A stretch of DNA of 64,000 nt from Moritella sp. 24 (lineage in GTDB: Bacteria > Pseudomonadota > Gammaproteobacteria > Enterobacterales > Moritellaceae): positions 3,295,505 to 3,359,504 of the forward strand of contig NZ_CP056123.1 in the NCBI RefSeq assembly GCF_018219155.1, in the 5' to 3' direction. Numbering within the stretch: position 1 is the first letter of the stretch; each line of letters starts with the position of its first letter. The notes under the pieces were generated by a model. It made no database searches. It was given only the letters and a program-made list of their open reading frames with translations, and was not told the DNA's origin. The position numbers and the translations under genes are program-made. Below, piece after piece: positions 34,452-44,070 of this stretch.

Positions 34452-35977
34452 TAATTTGCATAGCTCGGGGTTGTTTCAAGTGCAGCAACACGTGGTTTTC
34501 GATCCAAAATACCGGTGTTTTTTGCAGCCTCGGCACCTAAGAATGTCGTATTAGTACGAGAGCCTTGAGCGTCAAATGTAGCGATATCAGAAAGCTTAAC
34601 CATGTAGCCCGTCACACGAACTAAATCATTTGAAGCAACATTTGCTGTAAACTCACGATAACCCAACTGCAATGTGCCTTTCGCTAAATTAAACATCGCT
34701 AACGGATTTGTTTTTACCGTTTCATCAATCGTTAAAATATCACTGATTCCAGAACTGTAATATTGATGATGAGGTGCATTAGCCTGCACATAAGTCACAG
34801 GATCCGGTTCTGTACCATAAGGAATACGTACACCCGGTGTTACGTCTTTATCTAAGCTAATACCACCCTGTGCATGTAATAATGCCTTCCCCTTATAACC
34901 ATACTTAACATCTGTTGCAGCAACAATCTCGGCAAGTTTTTTAGATATGGCGTGCCCAAGCTGATTAGAAATATCGTCATGGCCATACTGCGCATTAATA
35001 TTTTCTTTTTCCATTAATACGTTCACAGCTTCCGCCATACCGTAAATACCGAACATAGGTGCGAATCGGCTTTCATCAATAAGTCCCTCTGTCGTTAGAA
35101 AACCTTTAAAGAAGTTAGACTCTTCATGTAAGAAACAGCTTCGAGCATCGATTAAGTCGAACATAATCGCGCAATACTCCGGTAATACAGTCTCGATAAA
35201 GTCCGCTTTACTCTGTGCTTTTTTCGCAATTTCTTTTAAGTTCATGCGTACTAATGTATTTGCCCCTCCCGCTAACGGCAAAGAATTATAGCAGCTCACA
35301 ATACCAAAACCTGTATGATCAAACGTCTCGGCGTGTATAGGGTAATTAGCAATATGTGGTTTGCTGCAAACACAAATGTTATCCGTTGCTTGTCGCAGTA
35401 AATCATCAGGGGTAACTTGAACGTCGTACATAAACGTTAAGTTTGGTGCGATCTGTTTTAACTCAGCATCAACACGCAAAATAGTACGGCAAATAATATT
35501 ATCTGTTGGACCAATATTTACATGCATAAAAGCATCTGGCAGAGTGCGATCAAGCATGATCCAAAATAGCTTTATTTTTTGATAAATCTGTTGTTCATTA
35601 AGGTCGCCAATATAAGGCATTAACACGGTATCCAACTGACCAAGGTACACAGGAATAGAAGTCACTGAAGGCACGTGATGATACAGAATAGTCAGTAAAT
35701 TTAAGGCTTCATCAAAGTTAGTGGCCGCGTCTAATTCTAGGTATTGAGATCCTTGAGATAAGAATTTTGCATAATCAGGTAATACATAACGAGGTTTGAA
35801 CGGTGCATGCCCTTCAAACATGTCACACAAAATACCTGCATCAATCGCTTGTTGCGCTTTTTCATCTATCGCCAAATAAGGTAGGCTTGCTTCAGCCTCT
35901 AACGCTAAATAATGCGATTTTTGTTTTGCCGATAAATTACTATCAGTGATGATACTGTATAAACGAGCCTGAGACAT
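34451..35977 (-). CDS. yjjI: YjjI, glycyl-radical enzyme of unknown substrate
   Basis: This 508-aa protein belongs to the DUF3029 glycyl-radical family. The radical motif RVTGYM places the radical on G457, about 50 residues from the end, as in other members. A candidate active-site Cys lies in VSCYNSLPLAGGANTL. The enzyme is shorter than pyruvate formate-lyase (about 760 aa), and its reaction is not established. A strong GGAGG site precedes the ATG. It forms an operon with its activase yjjW, and the oxygen-sensitive radical implies anaerobic use. An imperfect palindrome lies 50-75 bp upstream. Confidence 0.92.
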   Translation of the reverse strand: MSQARLYSIITDSNLSAKQKSHYLALEAEASLPYLAIDEKAQQAIDAGILCDMFEGHAPFKPRYVLPDYAKFLSQGSQYLELDAATNFDEALNLLTILYHHVPSVTSIPVYLGQLDTVLMPYIGDLNEQQIYQKIKLFWIMLDRTLPDAFMHVNIGPTDNIICRTILRVDAELKQIAPNLTFMYDVQVTPDDLLRQATDNICVCSKPHIANYPIHAETFDHTGFGIVSCYNSLPLAGGANTLVRMNLKEIAKKAQSKADFIETVLPEYCAIMFDLIDARSCFLHEESNFFKGFLTTEGLIDESRFAPMFGIYGMAEAVNVLMEKENINAQYGHDDISNQLGHAISKKLAEIVAATDVKYGYKGKALLHAQGGISLDKDVTPGVRIPYGTEPDPVTYVQANAPHHQYYSSGISDILTIDETVKTNPLAMFNLAKGTLQLGYREFTANVASNDLVRVTGYMVKLSDIATFDAQGSRTNTTFLGAEAAKNTGILDRKPRVAALETTPSYAN

Positions 35978-36026
35978 AATGAACCTCCATGATTAATGTA
36001 AGGTTATTATAAATGAAGCGTATTAC

Positions 36027-36051
36027 TTTCCGTTAGTGAAATTAACGGGAA
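36027..36051. promoter_or_regulatory. Inverted repeat upstream of yjjI
   Basis: TTTCCGTTA and TAACGGGAA are 9-base arms with one mismatch, separated by 7 nt. They lie 50-75 bp before the yjjI start, where an anaerobic or substrate-responsive regulator could bind. They do not match the FNR consensus TTGAT-N4-ATCAA. Confidence 0.5.
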
Positions 36052-36147
36052 CACTTATTTCCATTTTGGAATTCACAACATAATCTAAACGACTGATATA
36101 ATGTGCAATTACCCAGCCTAATCATAAATTCACATGAGTCAGAAACA

Positions 36148-36930
36148 TCACCGTTTATACGGCGACACAATCGTATTACCAGAGCGAGGATGCTGTGACA
36201 CCATCACCAAATCTTGATATAAATATGCAATATTATCTTTCGTTAATACGTCATTCGGTTTACCTTCCGCCATGATCGCACCTTGGTTCACCAAGATTAA
36301 TCGGTCACAGAATTCTGCTGCTGTATTTAAATTATGGATAGCCACCAGCGCTGAATTGCCTTTTTGACACGCTTGGTAAAGCACATTCATCAATTGTGAT
36401 TCATGGCCAATGTCCAAACTGGCAGTGGGTTCATCAAGTAACATTAACGGCGCATCTTGCACTAACAAACGCGCAAAATTAACCAACTGCTTTTCACCAC
36501 CGGAAAGCTCTGTCACTAAGCGGTCTTGTAAGTGAGCAATCCCCAGCAGCGTTAAGGTTTCTATTGTTTGCTGCGAAATTGTTTTGGCTGACACGATTTG
36601 GCTTTGCTGTTTAACATGAAACCCTAACGCGATTGTTTCCATCACACTAAACGGAAACGCGGCTTCACTGTATTGCGGTAAATAACTTAAATGACGGGCG
36701 CGTTCTAAGTGCGGTAAGGTCGTTAATGATTGTTGTTTAATAAACACCTCACCAGACGAGATCCCTTGAAATCCACTCACGCATTTCATCAAGGTACTTT
36801 TACCCGCGCCATTAGGACCAATAATGCCCACCAGCTCGCCTGCGTTAATCGAGAATGAAATGTCATTTAACAGCGTTTTCGATCCTGCTTTATAACCAAG
36901 GCCAGACACCTTTAGTAATGCTGAACTCAT
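36148..36930 (-). CDS. btuD: BtuD, vitamin B12 ABC transporter ATPase
   Basis: This 260-aa ABC ATPase of the FecE/BtuD family has Walker A GPNGAGKST, the signature LSGGE, Walker B LMLLDEPTA and the switch His (AIHNL). It powers uptake through the membrane partner encoded upstream. Because the operon lies behind a cobalamin riboswitch, vitamin B12 or another corrinoid is the likely cargo rather than heme or siderophores. Its start overlaps the btuC stop by 4 nt. No terminator is evident downstream. Confidence 0.88.
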   Translation of the reverse strand: MSSALLKVSGLGYKAGSKTLLNDISFSINAGELVGIIGPNGAGKSTLMKCVSGFQGISSGEVFIKQQSLTTLPHLERARHLSYLPQYSEAAFPFSVMETIALGFHVKQQSQIVSAKTISQQTIETLTLLGIAHLQDRLVTELSGGEKQLVNFARLLVQDAPLMLLDEPTASLDIGHESQLMNVLYQACQKGNSALVAIHNLNTAAEFCDRLILVNQGAIMAEGKPNDVLTKDNIAYLYQDLVMVSQHPRSGNTIVSPYKR

Positions 36931-37967
36931 GCTAAATTCCCTTTACGCTGAAAACGAATAATTAAACCAATGAAATAACATCCGCCAATAAAGGAGGTTA
37001 TGACCCCCACTTTTAACTCATTTGGCGCAATAATCCATCGACCTAACAAGTCACATATCAGCAGAAATATAACCCCAAAGATGGCCGAGAAAGGCAGCAG
37101 CTTTTCATGAGCAGGGCCGACAATTAAACGCACTAAATGCGGCACCATCAAGCCGATAAAACCAATAGGCCCCGCGATCGCAATCGACATCGCGGTGAGC
37201 AAGGTAGCAAACATCAATAATTTGAATCGTGTCTTTTTAACATTGAGACCTAAACTATGCGCACTTTCTTCGCCAAGAGCCAACAGGTTCAGAGACCGAC
37301 TTTCTCTTAACAACAAAACCGATACAAGCGCGATAATCGGCGCTGGCCACATAAGTTGCGACCACACGCGACCGTCTAATCCACCCATAGCCCAAAACAC
37401 AAATTGGCTCATTTCATATTGCTGAGCCATTAACAGCAAGCCCATTCTTGCACCGCCCAGCAAACTCGACAGCGCTAACCCCGTTAAAATAAGAAATAGA
37501 ATTTGGGTTGAAGAATGACGCGACGCTAATACATAAATTAATCCCGCAGCAACCAATGCCCCCACGGTCGTAAAAACAGGTAACCACATAGGGTTCATCA
37601 CTGACAAACCCGTTACTATCGCAAGCACTGCACCAAAACTACTACCAGAGCTCACCCCCAACACATCAGGGCTCGCCAATGGATTCTTGAATAACCCTTG
37701 TGTACACGCCCCTGCAAGTGCCAATGCGCCACCCGCTAAAATAGCCGCACAAGCACGGGGTAAACGGATATGTAACACGATAGCGCTCGCCAAAGGTTGT
37801 TCTTTTAGCGCTAACTCGCGGCCACCAATCAAATAGGATTTAAACAGGTCTAAAATATCGACAATGGGAATATGGATAGCGCCCAAGCTGAGGTACAGAA
37901 AAAATAGACCTAAAAAAAGGACAATAGAAAGCAGCACCTGTACTGATGTAAAACGATAAAAAGGCAT
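36927..37967 (-). CDS. btuC: BtuC, vitamin B12 ABC transporter permease
   Basis: This 346-aa FecCD-type permease has about ten membrane helices, including LLSIVLFLGLFFLYLSLG near the start. Conserved loops include HIRLPRACAAILAGGALALAGACTQGLFKNPLASPD and GPIGFIGLMVPHLVRLIVGPAHEKLLP. The latter includes the coupling region that contacts the ATPase. It forms the homodimeric channel for a periplasmic-binding-protein-dependent importer. It overlaps btuD and follows btuF by 5 nt, so all three are one transcript under the cobalamin riboswitch. Confidence 0.88.
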   Translation of the reverse strand: MPFYRFTSVQVLLSIVLFLGLFFLYLSLGAIHIPIVDILDLFKSYLIGGRELALKEQPLASAIVLHIRLPRACAAILAGGALALAGACTQGLFKNPLASPDVLGVSSGSSFGAVLAIVTGLSVMNPMWLPVFTTVGALVAAGLIYVLASRHSSTQILFLILTGLALSSLLGGARMGLLLMAQQYEMSQFVFWAMGGLDGRVWSQLMWPAPIIALVSVLLLRESRSLNLLALGEESAHSLGLNVKKTRFKLLMFATLLTAMSIAIAGPIGFIGLMVPHLVRLIVGPAHEKLLPFSAIFGVIFLLICDLLGRWIIAPNELKVGVITSFIGGCYFIGLIIRFQRKGNLA

Positions 37968-37972
37968 AGAGA

Positions 37973-38869
37973 CTACTTATAGACAGAGTGATTAATAAAG
38001 CGAATAGCATCCACATAGTACTGGCTATACACACCGCGTAACGCATGGGGTACTTGATAAACGCGGTTATGTTTAATCGCACTGACCGATTGCAGAGAGG
38101 GATCTGATAATACATCTTGCTTAAACTTGCTCGCTGTATTGTCATCGCCATATACCCACGCAGGGATGAATAATACCTCTGGGTTTAACGCAATAATCAT
38201 TTCTTTCGATATCGGTACTTGCCCGTATTTATCCGTTGCATAATCTTTAATAATATTCACTACGTTCGCTTGCTCTAACAGCCCATTCCATGACGAATCT
38301 TGACCACTTGACGTGCCCCACGGGTTGTAATCCATCCCCGTTAATTTGTGCTCAGTCGAAATAATATCAGCCTTTAAGCGAGACCGCATCGTGGTAATAA
38401 TTTGCTGCGCTTGTGCGTTTTTATTGACGATCTGACCCACGCGCGCTATCTCAGCTTCAATCTCATTGATATTTTTAGGGGCTTGCAGACGGAATACGGT
38501 AATGCCTGCACTCTCTAAAATACTCAGTTTGGCAGGATCACTCCAATTCGCGGCAAAGAGAATGTCGGGGCGATTGGCGATGATCATTTCAATATTCAGC
38601 CCTAATAACGGCACACCGTCAGGCAAACGATCAATAATTAATGAATAATTAGGATTGATGGCAAGATCCGTTAAGCTCGATAACGACGCGTCATCGACTA
38701 AATCTAACAGTACTGCATCCGTGAATAAGGTTTTCGATGAAATTCTTTGCGGCTGCTTTTCAATAACAATCGACTTGCCAAGCCCATCGACAACCGTCAA
38801 TGGATAGCTGGTATTCGCCAGTGATGAAAATGAAATCAGTAAAATGAAGGTATAGAAAATATGCTTAAT
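37973..38869 (-). CDS. btuF: BtuF, periplasmic B12-binding protein, probably started at ATT
   Basis: This protein has the BtuF-type binding fold: LTVVDGLGKSIVIEKQPQRI begins the mature part, followed by LFAANWSDPAKLSILESAGI. The only ATG/GTG/TTG option is a TTG at 38800, which would remove the signal peptide. The frame stays open for 37 codons further upstream and encodes SIKHIFYTFILLISFSSLA, a proper signal peptide cut near NTSYPL. No standard start occurs there, but an ATT at 38867-38869 lies 9 nt after a strong AGGAG, so I start there (about 298 aa). A base error or mutation of an ATG is the alternative. Confidence 0.72.
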   Translation of the reverse strand: MKHIFYTFILLISFSSLANTSYPLTVVDGLGKSIVIEKQPQRISSKTLFTDAVLLDLVDDASLSSLTDLAINPNYSLIIDRLPDGVPLLGLNIEMIIANRPDILFAANWSDPAKLSILESAGITVFRLQAPKNINEIEAEIARVGQIVNKNAQAQQIITTMRSRLKADIISTEHKLTGMDYNPWGTSSGQDSSWNGLLEQANVVNIIKDYATDKYGQVPISKEMIIALNPEVLFIPAWVYGDDNTASKFKQDVLSDPSLQSVSAIKHNRVYQVPHALRGVYSQYYVDAIRFINHSVYK

Positions 38870-38910
38870 ACTAGCTAACTCCTGTAAATCGCGTACAAAT
38901 TTAAACGGTT

Positions 38911-39070
38911 AACCTCATGTAAACCGTGCTCTTCGTATCTGACTTAGTGTAATTAGCACAATTGACTCTGCTATTTACACCACACAGTGGCGCGCCCGTT
39001 ACGGATTTAAACCGTATTCCAAAGATGCTGCATATTGTACGTGGCTACAGGCAGATATTCTACATAGGTT
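38911..39070 (-). ncRNA. Cobalamin riboswitch upstream of btuFCD
   Basis: Read on the minus strand, the segment has the core of the AdoCbl riboswitch: GGAATACGGTTTAAATCC (compare GGGAA--GGUG-AAAUCC), then CGCGCCACTGT (compare CGCaACUGU), then AAGTCAGATAC, the B12-box start (compare AGUCAGGAGACC). The ends pair as helix P1 (AACCTATGT at 39062-39070 with ACATGAGGTT at 38911-38920, one bulge). The aptamer ends about 40 nt before the proposed btuF start, and the intervening sequence includes the AGGAG ribosome site, so control of translation or transcription by B12 is expected. Confidence 0.85.
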
Positions 39071-39161
39071 AAGTAAAGAAAATTCGCCTAATCACTTATA
39101 CCCCGTCAATCATAAGGCATGTTATGGTAGCGGATTATAATTTTGATTAAGCGATAACGTA

Positions 39162-39695
39162 ATGACATTAAAAGCGTCGGGTAATATCGATGAACTTTGC
39201 TACCCGTTCATCTTTGAAGACAGTCCACTGTGTGATTTTGAAATCTTAACCGATGAATTGTGTACTTATACAGGGCTGGCATTATCGCAAGTCACCAATA
39301 CTGAAGTACGTGAATCACTTGAGCGATTACAGCCAAAGATATTTAATTTAAACGGATCTATTCGTGGAAAATGTGGGATCTTTGAAGACGATATTCAAGC
39401 GCTATTAACAGACCTTAATTACTTTAAAGCACAAGTCACTGATAATGCGAAACGCTTTGTATTACCGAGAGGAACAGGGCCAGTTATTCAGCTACATCAG
39501 TGTCGTAGTTTGAGTAAGAAAGTCGTACGCCAATTAGTATTGGTTGATAAAGTAGGTAAGAAAATTCCAGAAACCCTGCCCCGCTTTGCCAATGCTTTGA
39601 CGAACTATTATTTCGTACTAACACGTGTATTGAATCAAGAAGCAGGCGTTGAAGAACCTGAATACGTGAGTATTAACTACCCGAAACCAAGCTAA
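39162..39695 (+). CDS. PduO-type cobalamin adenosyltransferase homologue with degenerate active site
   Basis: This 177-aa protein has the five-helix PduO/MMAB layout: TDELCTYTGLALSQVTNTEV (like LDELNS-iGla), LERLQPKIFNLNG, RFVLPRGTGPVIQLHQCRSLSKKVVRQLV (like FILPGG--A--LH-ARt--RRAER), and PRFANALTNYYFVLTRVLNQ (like LNRLSDfLFvlaR). However, the N-terminal T--GD-G-T nucleotide loop is missing, and RRAER and NRLSD are changed to KKVVR and NALTN. It may bind a corrinoid or ATP without catalysing adenosylation. Its location, divergent from the B12 riboswitch-btuFCD unit, supports a cobalamin role. Confidence 0.75.
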   Translation: MTLKASGNIDELCYPFIFEDSPLCDFEILTDELCTYTGLALSQVTNTEVRESLERLQPKIFNLNGSIRGKCGIFEDDIQALLTDLNYFKAQVTDNAKRFVLPRGTGPVIQLHQCRSLSKKVVRQLVLVDKVGKKIPETLPRFANALTNYYFVLTRVLNQEAGVEEPEYVSINYPKPS

Positions 39696-39720
39696 CGTGA
39701 ACTAATGAAGCGGATCTCAC

Positions 39721-40494
39721 ATGCAAGTACCATCAATGTTTAAAAGAGAAGAGTTTGGACTGACACTTCGCCAAACTCGGAAGGCCAAGGGATTGTCTCA
39801 ACTCGATTTTATCTCGCAGCTGGCCAGTTCTCATAAAGAGTTTGTTGATATAACACAGACCACCTTATCTTTATGGGAAAGTGGTAAACGAGAACCCTCA
39901 TTATTTCGTCGTATCGCTATTGCGCGCTTTTTCACTATCTCCTATGAAATGAATGAAGCTGAACAACGATTGGTGAATAAAGCGAAAATGATCGACCTTG
40001 GTCATCGACCTTCTTTTTACCCCTTGCCGATGTCGGGAACTATGCGTGTTAAATTTTCAGCGTTAACCGAAAAACAAATCAATGTGATACAACAAGGTCA
40101 TTTTACCGCTTATAATGAAACACTAGCGGATACAATGGATGCATTTCCAACCTCTCAGTATAATGTCGATTTGTTCATGAGCGAAAACACGATAATCGGT
40201 CACTACATCTCAAATGATGCGGGTGTGTTAGTATCATTTTGCTCGATAGATAGCATGATAGCGATTGAGATGACCGTTGCGCTAATGGCTCAATTTACGT
40301 CGGTAGTGATCCCTATCCGAGTGCCTGCTATCGCGTCTTTCTTCCACGATTTACACTTTGAGCGTTACCCGACAGCATCGCGTATACAGTTTTATAAGGG
40401 TAACTTAAAAGATTTATGCAACAATCCTTTCTTCCAAGACTTAATCAATAAAAATGCCGACTTGGCTCGATTGAGCAGGGCGCAAAAAGGTTAA
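39721..40494 (+). CDS. XRE-family regulator with unidentified C-terminal domain
   Basis: This 257-aa protein has an N-terminal XRE/Cro helix-turn-helix (about 10-75: LRQTRKAKGLSQLDFISQLA, then TTLSLWESGKREPSLFRRIAIARFF). A C-terminal domain of about 160 residues follows that I do not recognise; it has alternating strands and helices (NTIIGHYISNDAGVLVSFCSIDSM, then FTSVVIPIRVPAIASFFHDL). The second half may sense a small molecule. It begins 26 nt after the adenosyltransferase homologue and is probably co-transcribed with it, suggesting a regulator connected to corrinoid status. No strong ribosome site is visible. Confidence 0.8.
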   Translation: MQVPSMFKREEFGLTLRQTRKAKGLSQLDFISQLASSHKEFVDITQTTLSLWESGKREPSLFRRIAIARFFTISYEMNEAEQRLVNKAKMIDLGHRPSFYPLPMSGTMRVKFSALTEKQINVIQQGHFTAYNETLADTMDAFPTSQYNVDLFMSENTIIGHYISNDAGVLVSFCSIDSMIAIEMTVALMAQFTSVVIPIRVPAIASFFHDLHFERYPTASRIQFYKGNLKDLCNNPFFQDLINKNADLARLSRAQKG

Positions 40495-40500
40495 AACGAA

Positions 40501-40524
40501 AAAACCAGCTCGGAAGCTGGTTTT
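40501..40524. terminator. Terminator after the XRE gene
   Basis: AAAACCAGCT and AGCTGGTTTT form a perfect 10-bp stem with a 4-nt loop. The A/T ends let it work for the XRE transcript and for the converging chemoreceptor gene. Confidence 0.85.
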
Positions 40525-40579
40525 GATCGTGTCTTTTATCTGCTGAAAATCACAATATAATCAATACCTGACTGTTTGA

Positions 40580-41980
40580 TTATACTTTCAAGCCTGCCGT
40601 TAAATTACTTAAGGCAATCGCTTGCTGATTTAACTTCGAGATACCCGCTGTTGATTGTAATATCACATCACCAATTTGATTCGATTGATTACGAACTTGT
40701 TCAACATTTGCTGCAATATCAACAGCAACAGATTCTTGCTGTTCAGCAGCCGCCGCAATCTCGGTACTACGATCTGATATTTGCTGGTTACGCTGCGCTA
40801 TTTGAGTAATTTCATTATCAACAGAATCCATTAATTGTTGACTCGTTTGCGCCTTATTTACTGTGGTATCGATAATCGTAAGCAGTTGTGCACTATTCTG
40901 CTGGAACGAACCAATCATTTGTTGGATCTCAACCGTTGCACCTTGTGTACGTGCTGCAAGTGTTCTTACTTCATCTGCAACCACAGCAAAACCACGACCT
41001 TGCTCACCCGCTCGCGCGGCTTCAATCGCTGCGTTGAGTGCTAACAAGTTAGTTTGCTCAGAAATAGCATCAATGGTAGTAACGACATCACCGATACGGG
41101 CTGCATTCGCATTTAACTCAGATATAGACGCAGCTGCATCACCAATATCATGAGCTAGCGTAGACATTGCAGATTTAGTATCTCCAACTTGTTGTCTGCC
41201 GTACTCCGTCACTTGCTGTGCTTCATCTGTCTGTGCTGATGTTTGTTGTGCCTGCGTTGCTACCTGACGAATCGACGCAGCCATTTGCTCTGTCGCACTC
41301 GCTAATGAATCAAGATTACGTTGTTGCGCCGCTGATTCAGATTCGCTTAATTTACTACTTTGGCTTAAATCAGCACTGATCTGCTGAATCAATATGTTCA
41401 CATTTTTGGTGGCTTTGACCATTTCTAGTTCACGTTCAGCAACCTTATCAATTGTGATCGCTATCGTACTAAATTCATCGCGTACAGGTAAGAAATTCAT
41501 TCGGTGAGTTAAGTCACCATTAGCCAATAAGTTCAACGCGCGGTTCATGCCAAACATGGCACCACCAATAAATGTCATGATGTAATAAACACAAGCTAAA
41601 ACAATCAATAACACACCGATAGTTAAACCGATTTGAACATTCGATAAATAATCAAACACATGAGGTAAGTCTTTCACTGCGAGTGAATAATCCATACCAC
41701 TAATGCCCGTAGACAATTCACCACGGCCAAGTTGTAAGTTACTGTTTGCTAGTAGTGAACGCGCATCGGCTTCACTCACTTGGTATTTACTTAACAGACT
41801 CGCCGTACTATAAAGTTGTGACGTCACAATCTCCTCTTTTTGCTTATCGGCAGCACCGACAAGTACGAAGGAAATATTAATGACAGCGAACAAGGGTAAT
41901 AAGAACAGCAAGTAGAATTTTTCTTGAAGTTTAAGGTGAATAAGGTACTTATCGATCCATCTAAATGTAATTTCTTTCAT
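40580..41980 (-). CDS. Methyl-accepting chemotaxis protein
   Basis: This 466-aa transducer has two membrane helices (about 22-43 and 116-140), a very short periplasmic loop of about 70 residues, a HAMP-like linker and a full cytoplasmic signalling hairpin. Its tip is [35 protein letters not shown], the CheA/CheW contact. Gln/Glu pairs on both sides offer methylation sites. The short sensor loop suggests sensing within or near the membrane or through a partner. It lies convergent with the XRE gene and may act with the receiver-TPR protein encoded upstream. Confidence 0.93.
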   Translation of the reverse strand: MKEITFRWIDKYLIHLKLQEKFYLLFLLPLFAVINISFVLVGAADKQKEEIVTSQLYSTASLLSKYQVSEADARSLLANSNLQLGRGELSTGISGMDYSLAVKDLPHVFDYLSNVQIGLTIGVLLIVLACVYYIMTFIGGAMFGMNRALNLLANGDLTHRMNFLPVRDEFSTIAITIDKVAERELEMVKATKNVNILIQQISADLSQSSKLSESESAAQQRNLDSLASATEQMAASIRQVATQAQQTSAQTDEAQQVTEYGRQQVGDTKSAMSTLAHDIGDAAASISELNANAARIGDVVTTIDAISEQTNLLALNAAIEAARAGEQGRGFAVVADEVRTLAARTQGATVEIQQMIGSFQQNSAQLLTIIDTTVNKAQTSQQLMDSVDNEITQIAQRNQQISDRSTEIAAAAEQQESVAVDIAANVEQVRNQSNQIGDVILQSTAGISKLNQQAIALSNLTAGLKV

Positions 41981-42164
41981 ACAAACTTATTCCCTTGATT
42001 TTATAATGTGCTAATAAACTACTGTTTTGTGGCCATTATAAATGTGTCATAGACATATACAAGTCGATAAGTGATACCTTCCCCGCATTTAAAATAATAT
42101 ATTTAATAAAAGCGTCATTGATTAACCTAAAGCAGCATCAAAATGGATAAGTATTAAGTGGGCC

Positions 42165-43814
42165 CTATACCTTAAGGCTTAATTTATCTATCGCTAAGTT
42201 AAATAATTCATGTGTACGGCGTTTTTCTTCTGTCGTCGGTCGATTATCATTAACATAGATCCAATCACAGGATTTAAGGATGCTTTCACGTTCATGAATA
42301 CTCGTTTCAGAATGAGACTCAGAAGGGGTTGCTAATGCCGTTAATTCAATAATCAAACGACAGTTATTATAATTAAACGGAACACGATGAAACGCTTTGT
42401 ATGCATATTTAATAGCAAGATTCGCTGCATTTTCTTGTCGCTGCTCTTGTGCTTTTTCTGTCAGAATTTTACCTTCTTTTAAGCGTTGCTGAATTTCATT
42501 TTTCACCCCATTTAACATCTTAACCTGACTTAACATTAAGATATCATCATTGGTTTTTTCACATAATGTTTGAGCACGTAAGACCGAGGCATCATATAAC
42601 TCTGGAATACCGCATAATCCATACAATCGAATGATGTTTAGCTCGGTATAAAAATCGATAATTGATAGTTCTGACGCTTGCACTTTATGCACGACTATCA
42701 AGGCATTTTTAATATCGCCATTGATATAAGCAAGAATACCCAGTCCGATTAATAAATTAAATTCAGCGAGTCGGTCACCTTCTGCTTTCGCACTAAATGC
42801 ATGAATTTTATATTGTGCCTGACTCACCAATTCATCATGTAATTGCTCCGATTCGGTATATAAACTCGCTAATAAAAGTGAAACATACGTGTTCACCTCA
42901 ATACCGTAACTATATCGACTGGTATCTTCGACCTTGGTAATAAAGCGCTGAAAGCCAGCAGCGGCTTTGTCATGCTGCTGTAAAGCCGTGTATAAATTAG
43001 CGAGTATTAGCTCGCGTTGTGGGTTGGCAGAGTTAATTTTATGTGCCGCATTAAACTCATGAATAGCATCAGGTAATCGGTCTCTGACCATCATACAATT
43101 GGCAAGACTTTGACGCACAACAGGCTGACGAGGATGCTTTATTAATATTTTATTGAAAATATTTTCGGCTTTATCGACATCGCCTAATGATTGGTAAGTT
43201 TGACCTAAGCCGATTTCGGACCAAAGAGAATTAGTGTCTTTACAGGATTGATGATAAAACGCCAGCGCTTCATCATGCCGCTTTAAGCGTAATAAGCAAT
43301 CGCCATAAATACGATTAATATAGCTCATATACGGTGTATTTTTGGCGCGGTACTTATCACATAAATCGAGCACTGACTGATAATCTTTATTATCCATACC
43401 AGATAGTAAGGGGGCGATAACAGCTTTACGCGCTAATACCATTTCAATACGATGGATAAACTCTTTTGCACAAAAAGGCTTTAACAAATAATCATCGGGT
43501 TCTAATTCAATAAAATGTGTGACTACAGAGAGCGTACTATCCCCTGTCACACAAATGAATATCGTATTAGGTTCAAGTAACTTCCGCTGTTTAACTTCAT
43601 CAAAAATAAGCGCACCATCAATATGGTGATTCATATTATAATCGCAGACAACCACATCATAACGACGTCGAGACAGTAAACGAATGGCTTTTAAACTGTC
43701 CGTGGTGCTATCAATAAACTCATTAGCCACACCCGCACTGTTTAACATCCAGCGTATTAAAGAAATTGTGATGACAGAATCATCAATAACGAGAAACCTT
43801 TTCTTACTAATCAC
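42165..43814 (-). CDS. Response-regulator receiver fused to TPR repeats
   Basis: This 549-aa protein has an N-terminal CheY-like receiver (about 5-120) with acidic pocket D11-D12, phosphorylation site D58 (VVVCDYNM), T90 and K112 (LLKPF). The rest is built of TPR-like helical pairs (ALAFYHQSCKDTNSLWSEIGLGQTYQSLGDVDKAENIF, and others) up to about residue 480. It has no DNA-binding or enzymatic output domain, so it probably acts through protein contacts. It is monocistronic, and no cognate kinase gene is next to it. The chemoreceptor gene follows 184 bp downstream. Confidence 0.9.
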   Translation of the reverse strand: MISKKRFLVIDDSVITISLIRWMLNSAGVANEFIDSTTDSLKAIRLLSRRRYDVVVCDYNMNHHIDGALIFDEVKQRKLLEPNTIFICVTGDSTLSVVTHFIELEPDDYLLKPFCAKEFIHRIEMVLARKAVIAPLLSGMDNKDYQSVLDLCDKYRAKNTPYMSYINRIYGDCLLRLKRHDEALAFYHQSCKDTNSLWSEIGLGQTYQSLGDVDKAENIFNKILIKHPRQPVVRQSLANCMMVRDRLPDAIHEFNAAHKINSANPQRELILANLYTALQQHDKAAAGFQRFITKVEDTSRYSYGIEVNTYVSLLLASLYTESEQLHDELVSQAQYKIHAFSAKAEGDRLAEFNLLIGLGILAYINGDIKNALIVVHKVQASELSIIDFYTELNIIRLYGLCGIPELYDASVLRAQTLCEKTNDDILMLSQVKMLNGVKNEIQQRLKEGKILTEKAQEQRQENAANLAIKYAYKAFHRVPFNYNNCRLIIELTALATPSESHSETSIHERESILKSCDWIYVNDNRPTTEEKRRTHELFNLAIDKLSLKV

Positions 43815-44070
43815 GCGACACTCAACTCCATTTGAAAACTATCCCTTATTAAATATAGGACAGGCATCGTTCTCTGCCATAAGTTGACACAAAAAATATC
43901 GCTATTACAGTGTTTTTAATACAAAAATACCGCTAACACCAAATAAAGTGTTGGTCGTATGTGATATTAAAATGAAATAATACATTCTCGGTACCCTAGC
44001 ATCTGACTTAATGCACCAAACAACTTAAATACGTTAATATTAATGATCAATAAAATAAGGGGGAGGAAAG

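Noticed and set aside
35978..36147. FNR site before the yjjI operon
   Set aside because: No TTGAT-N4-ATCAA match is present, although an unrelated inverted repeat is.
38800..38800. TTG as the start of btuF
   Set aside because: It would remove the signal peptide that the same frame encodes just upstream; a periplasmic binding protein needs it.
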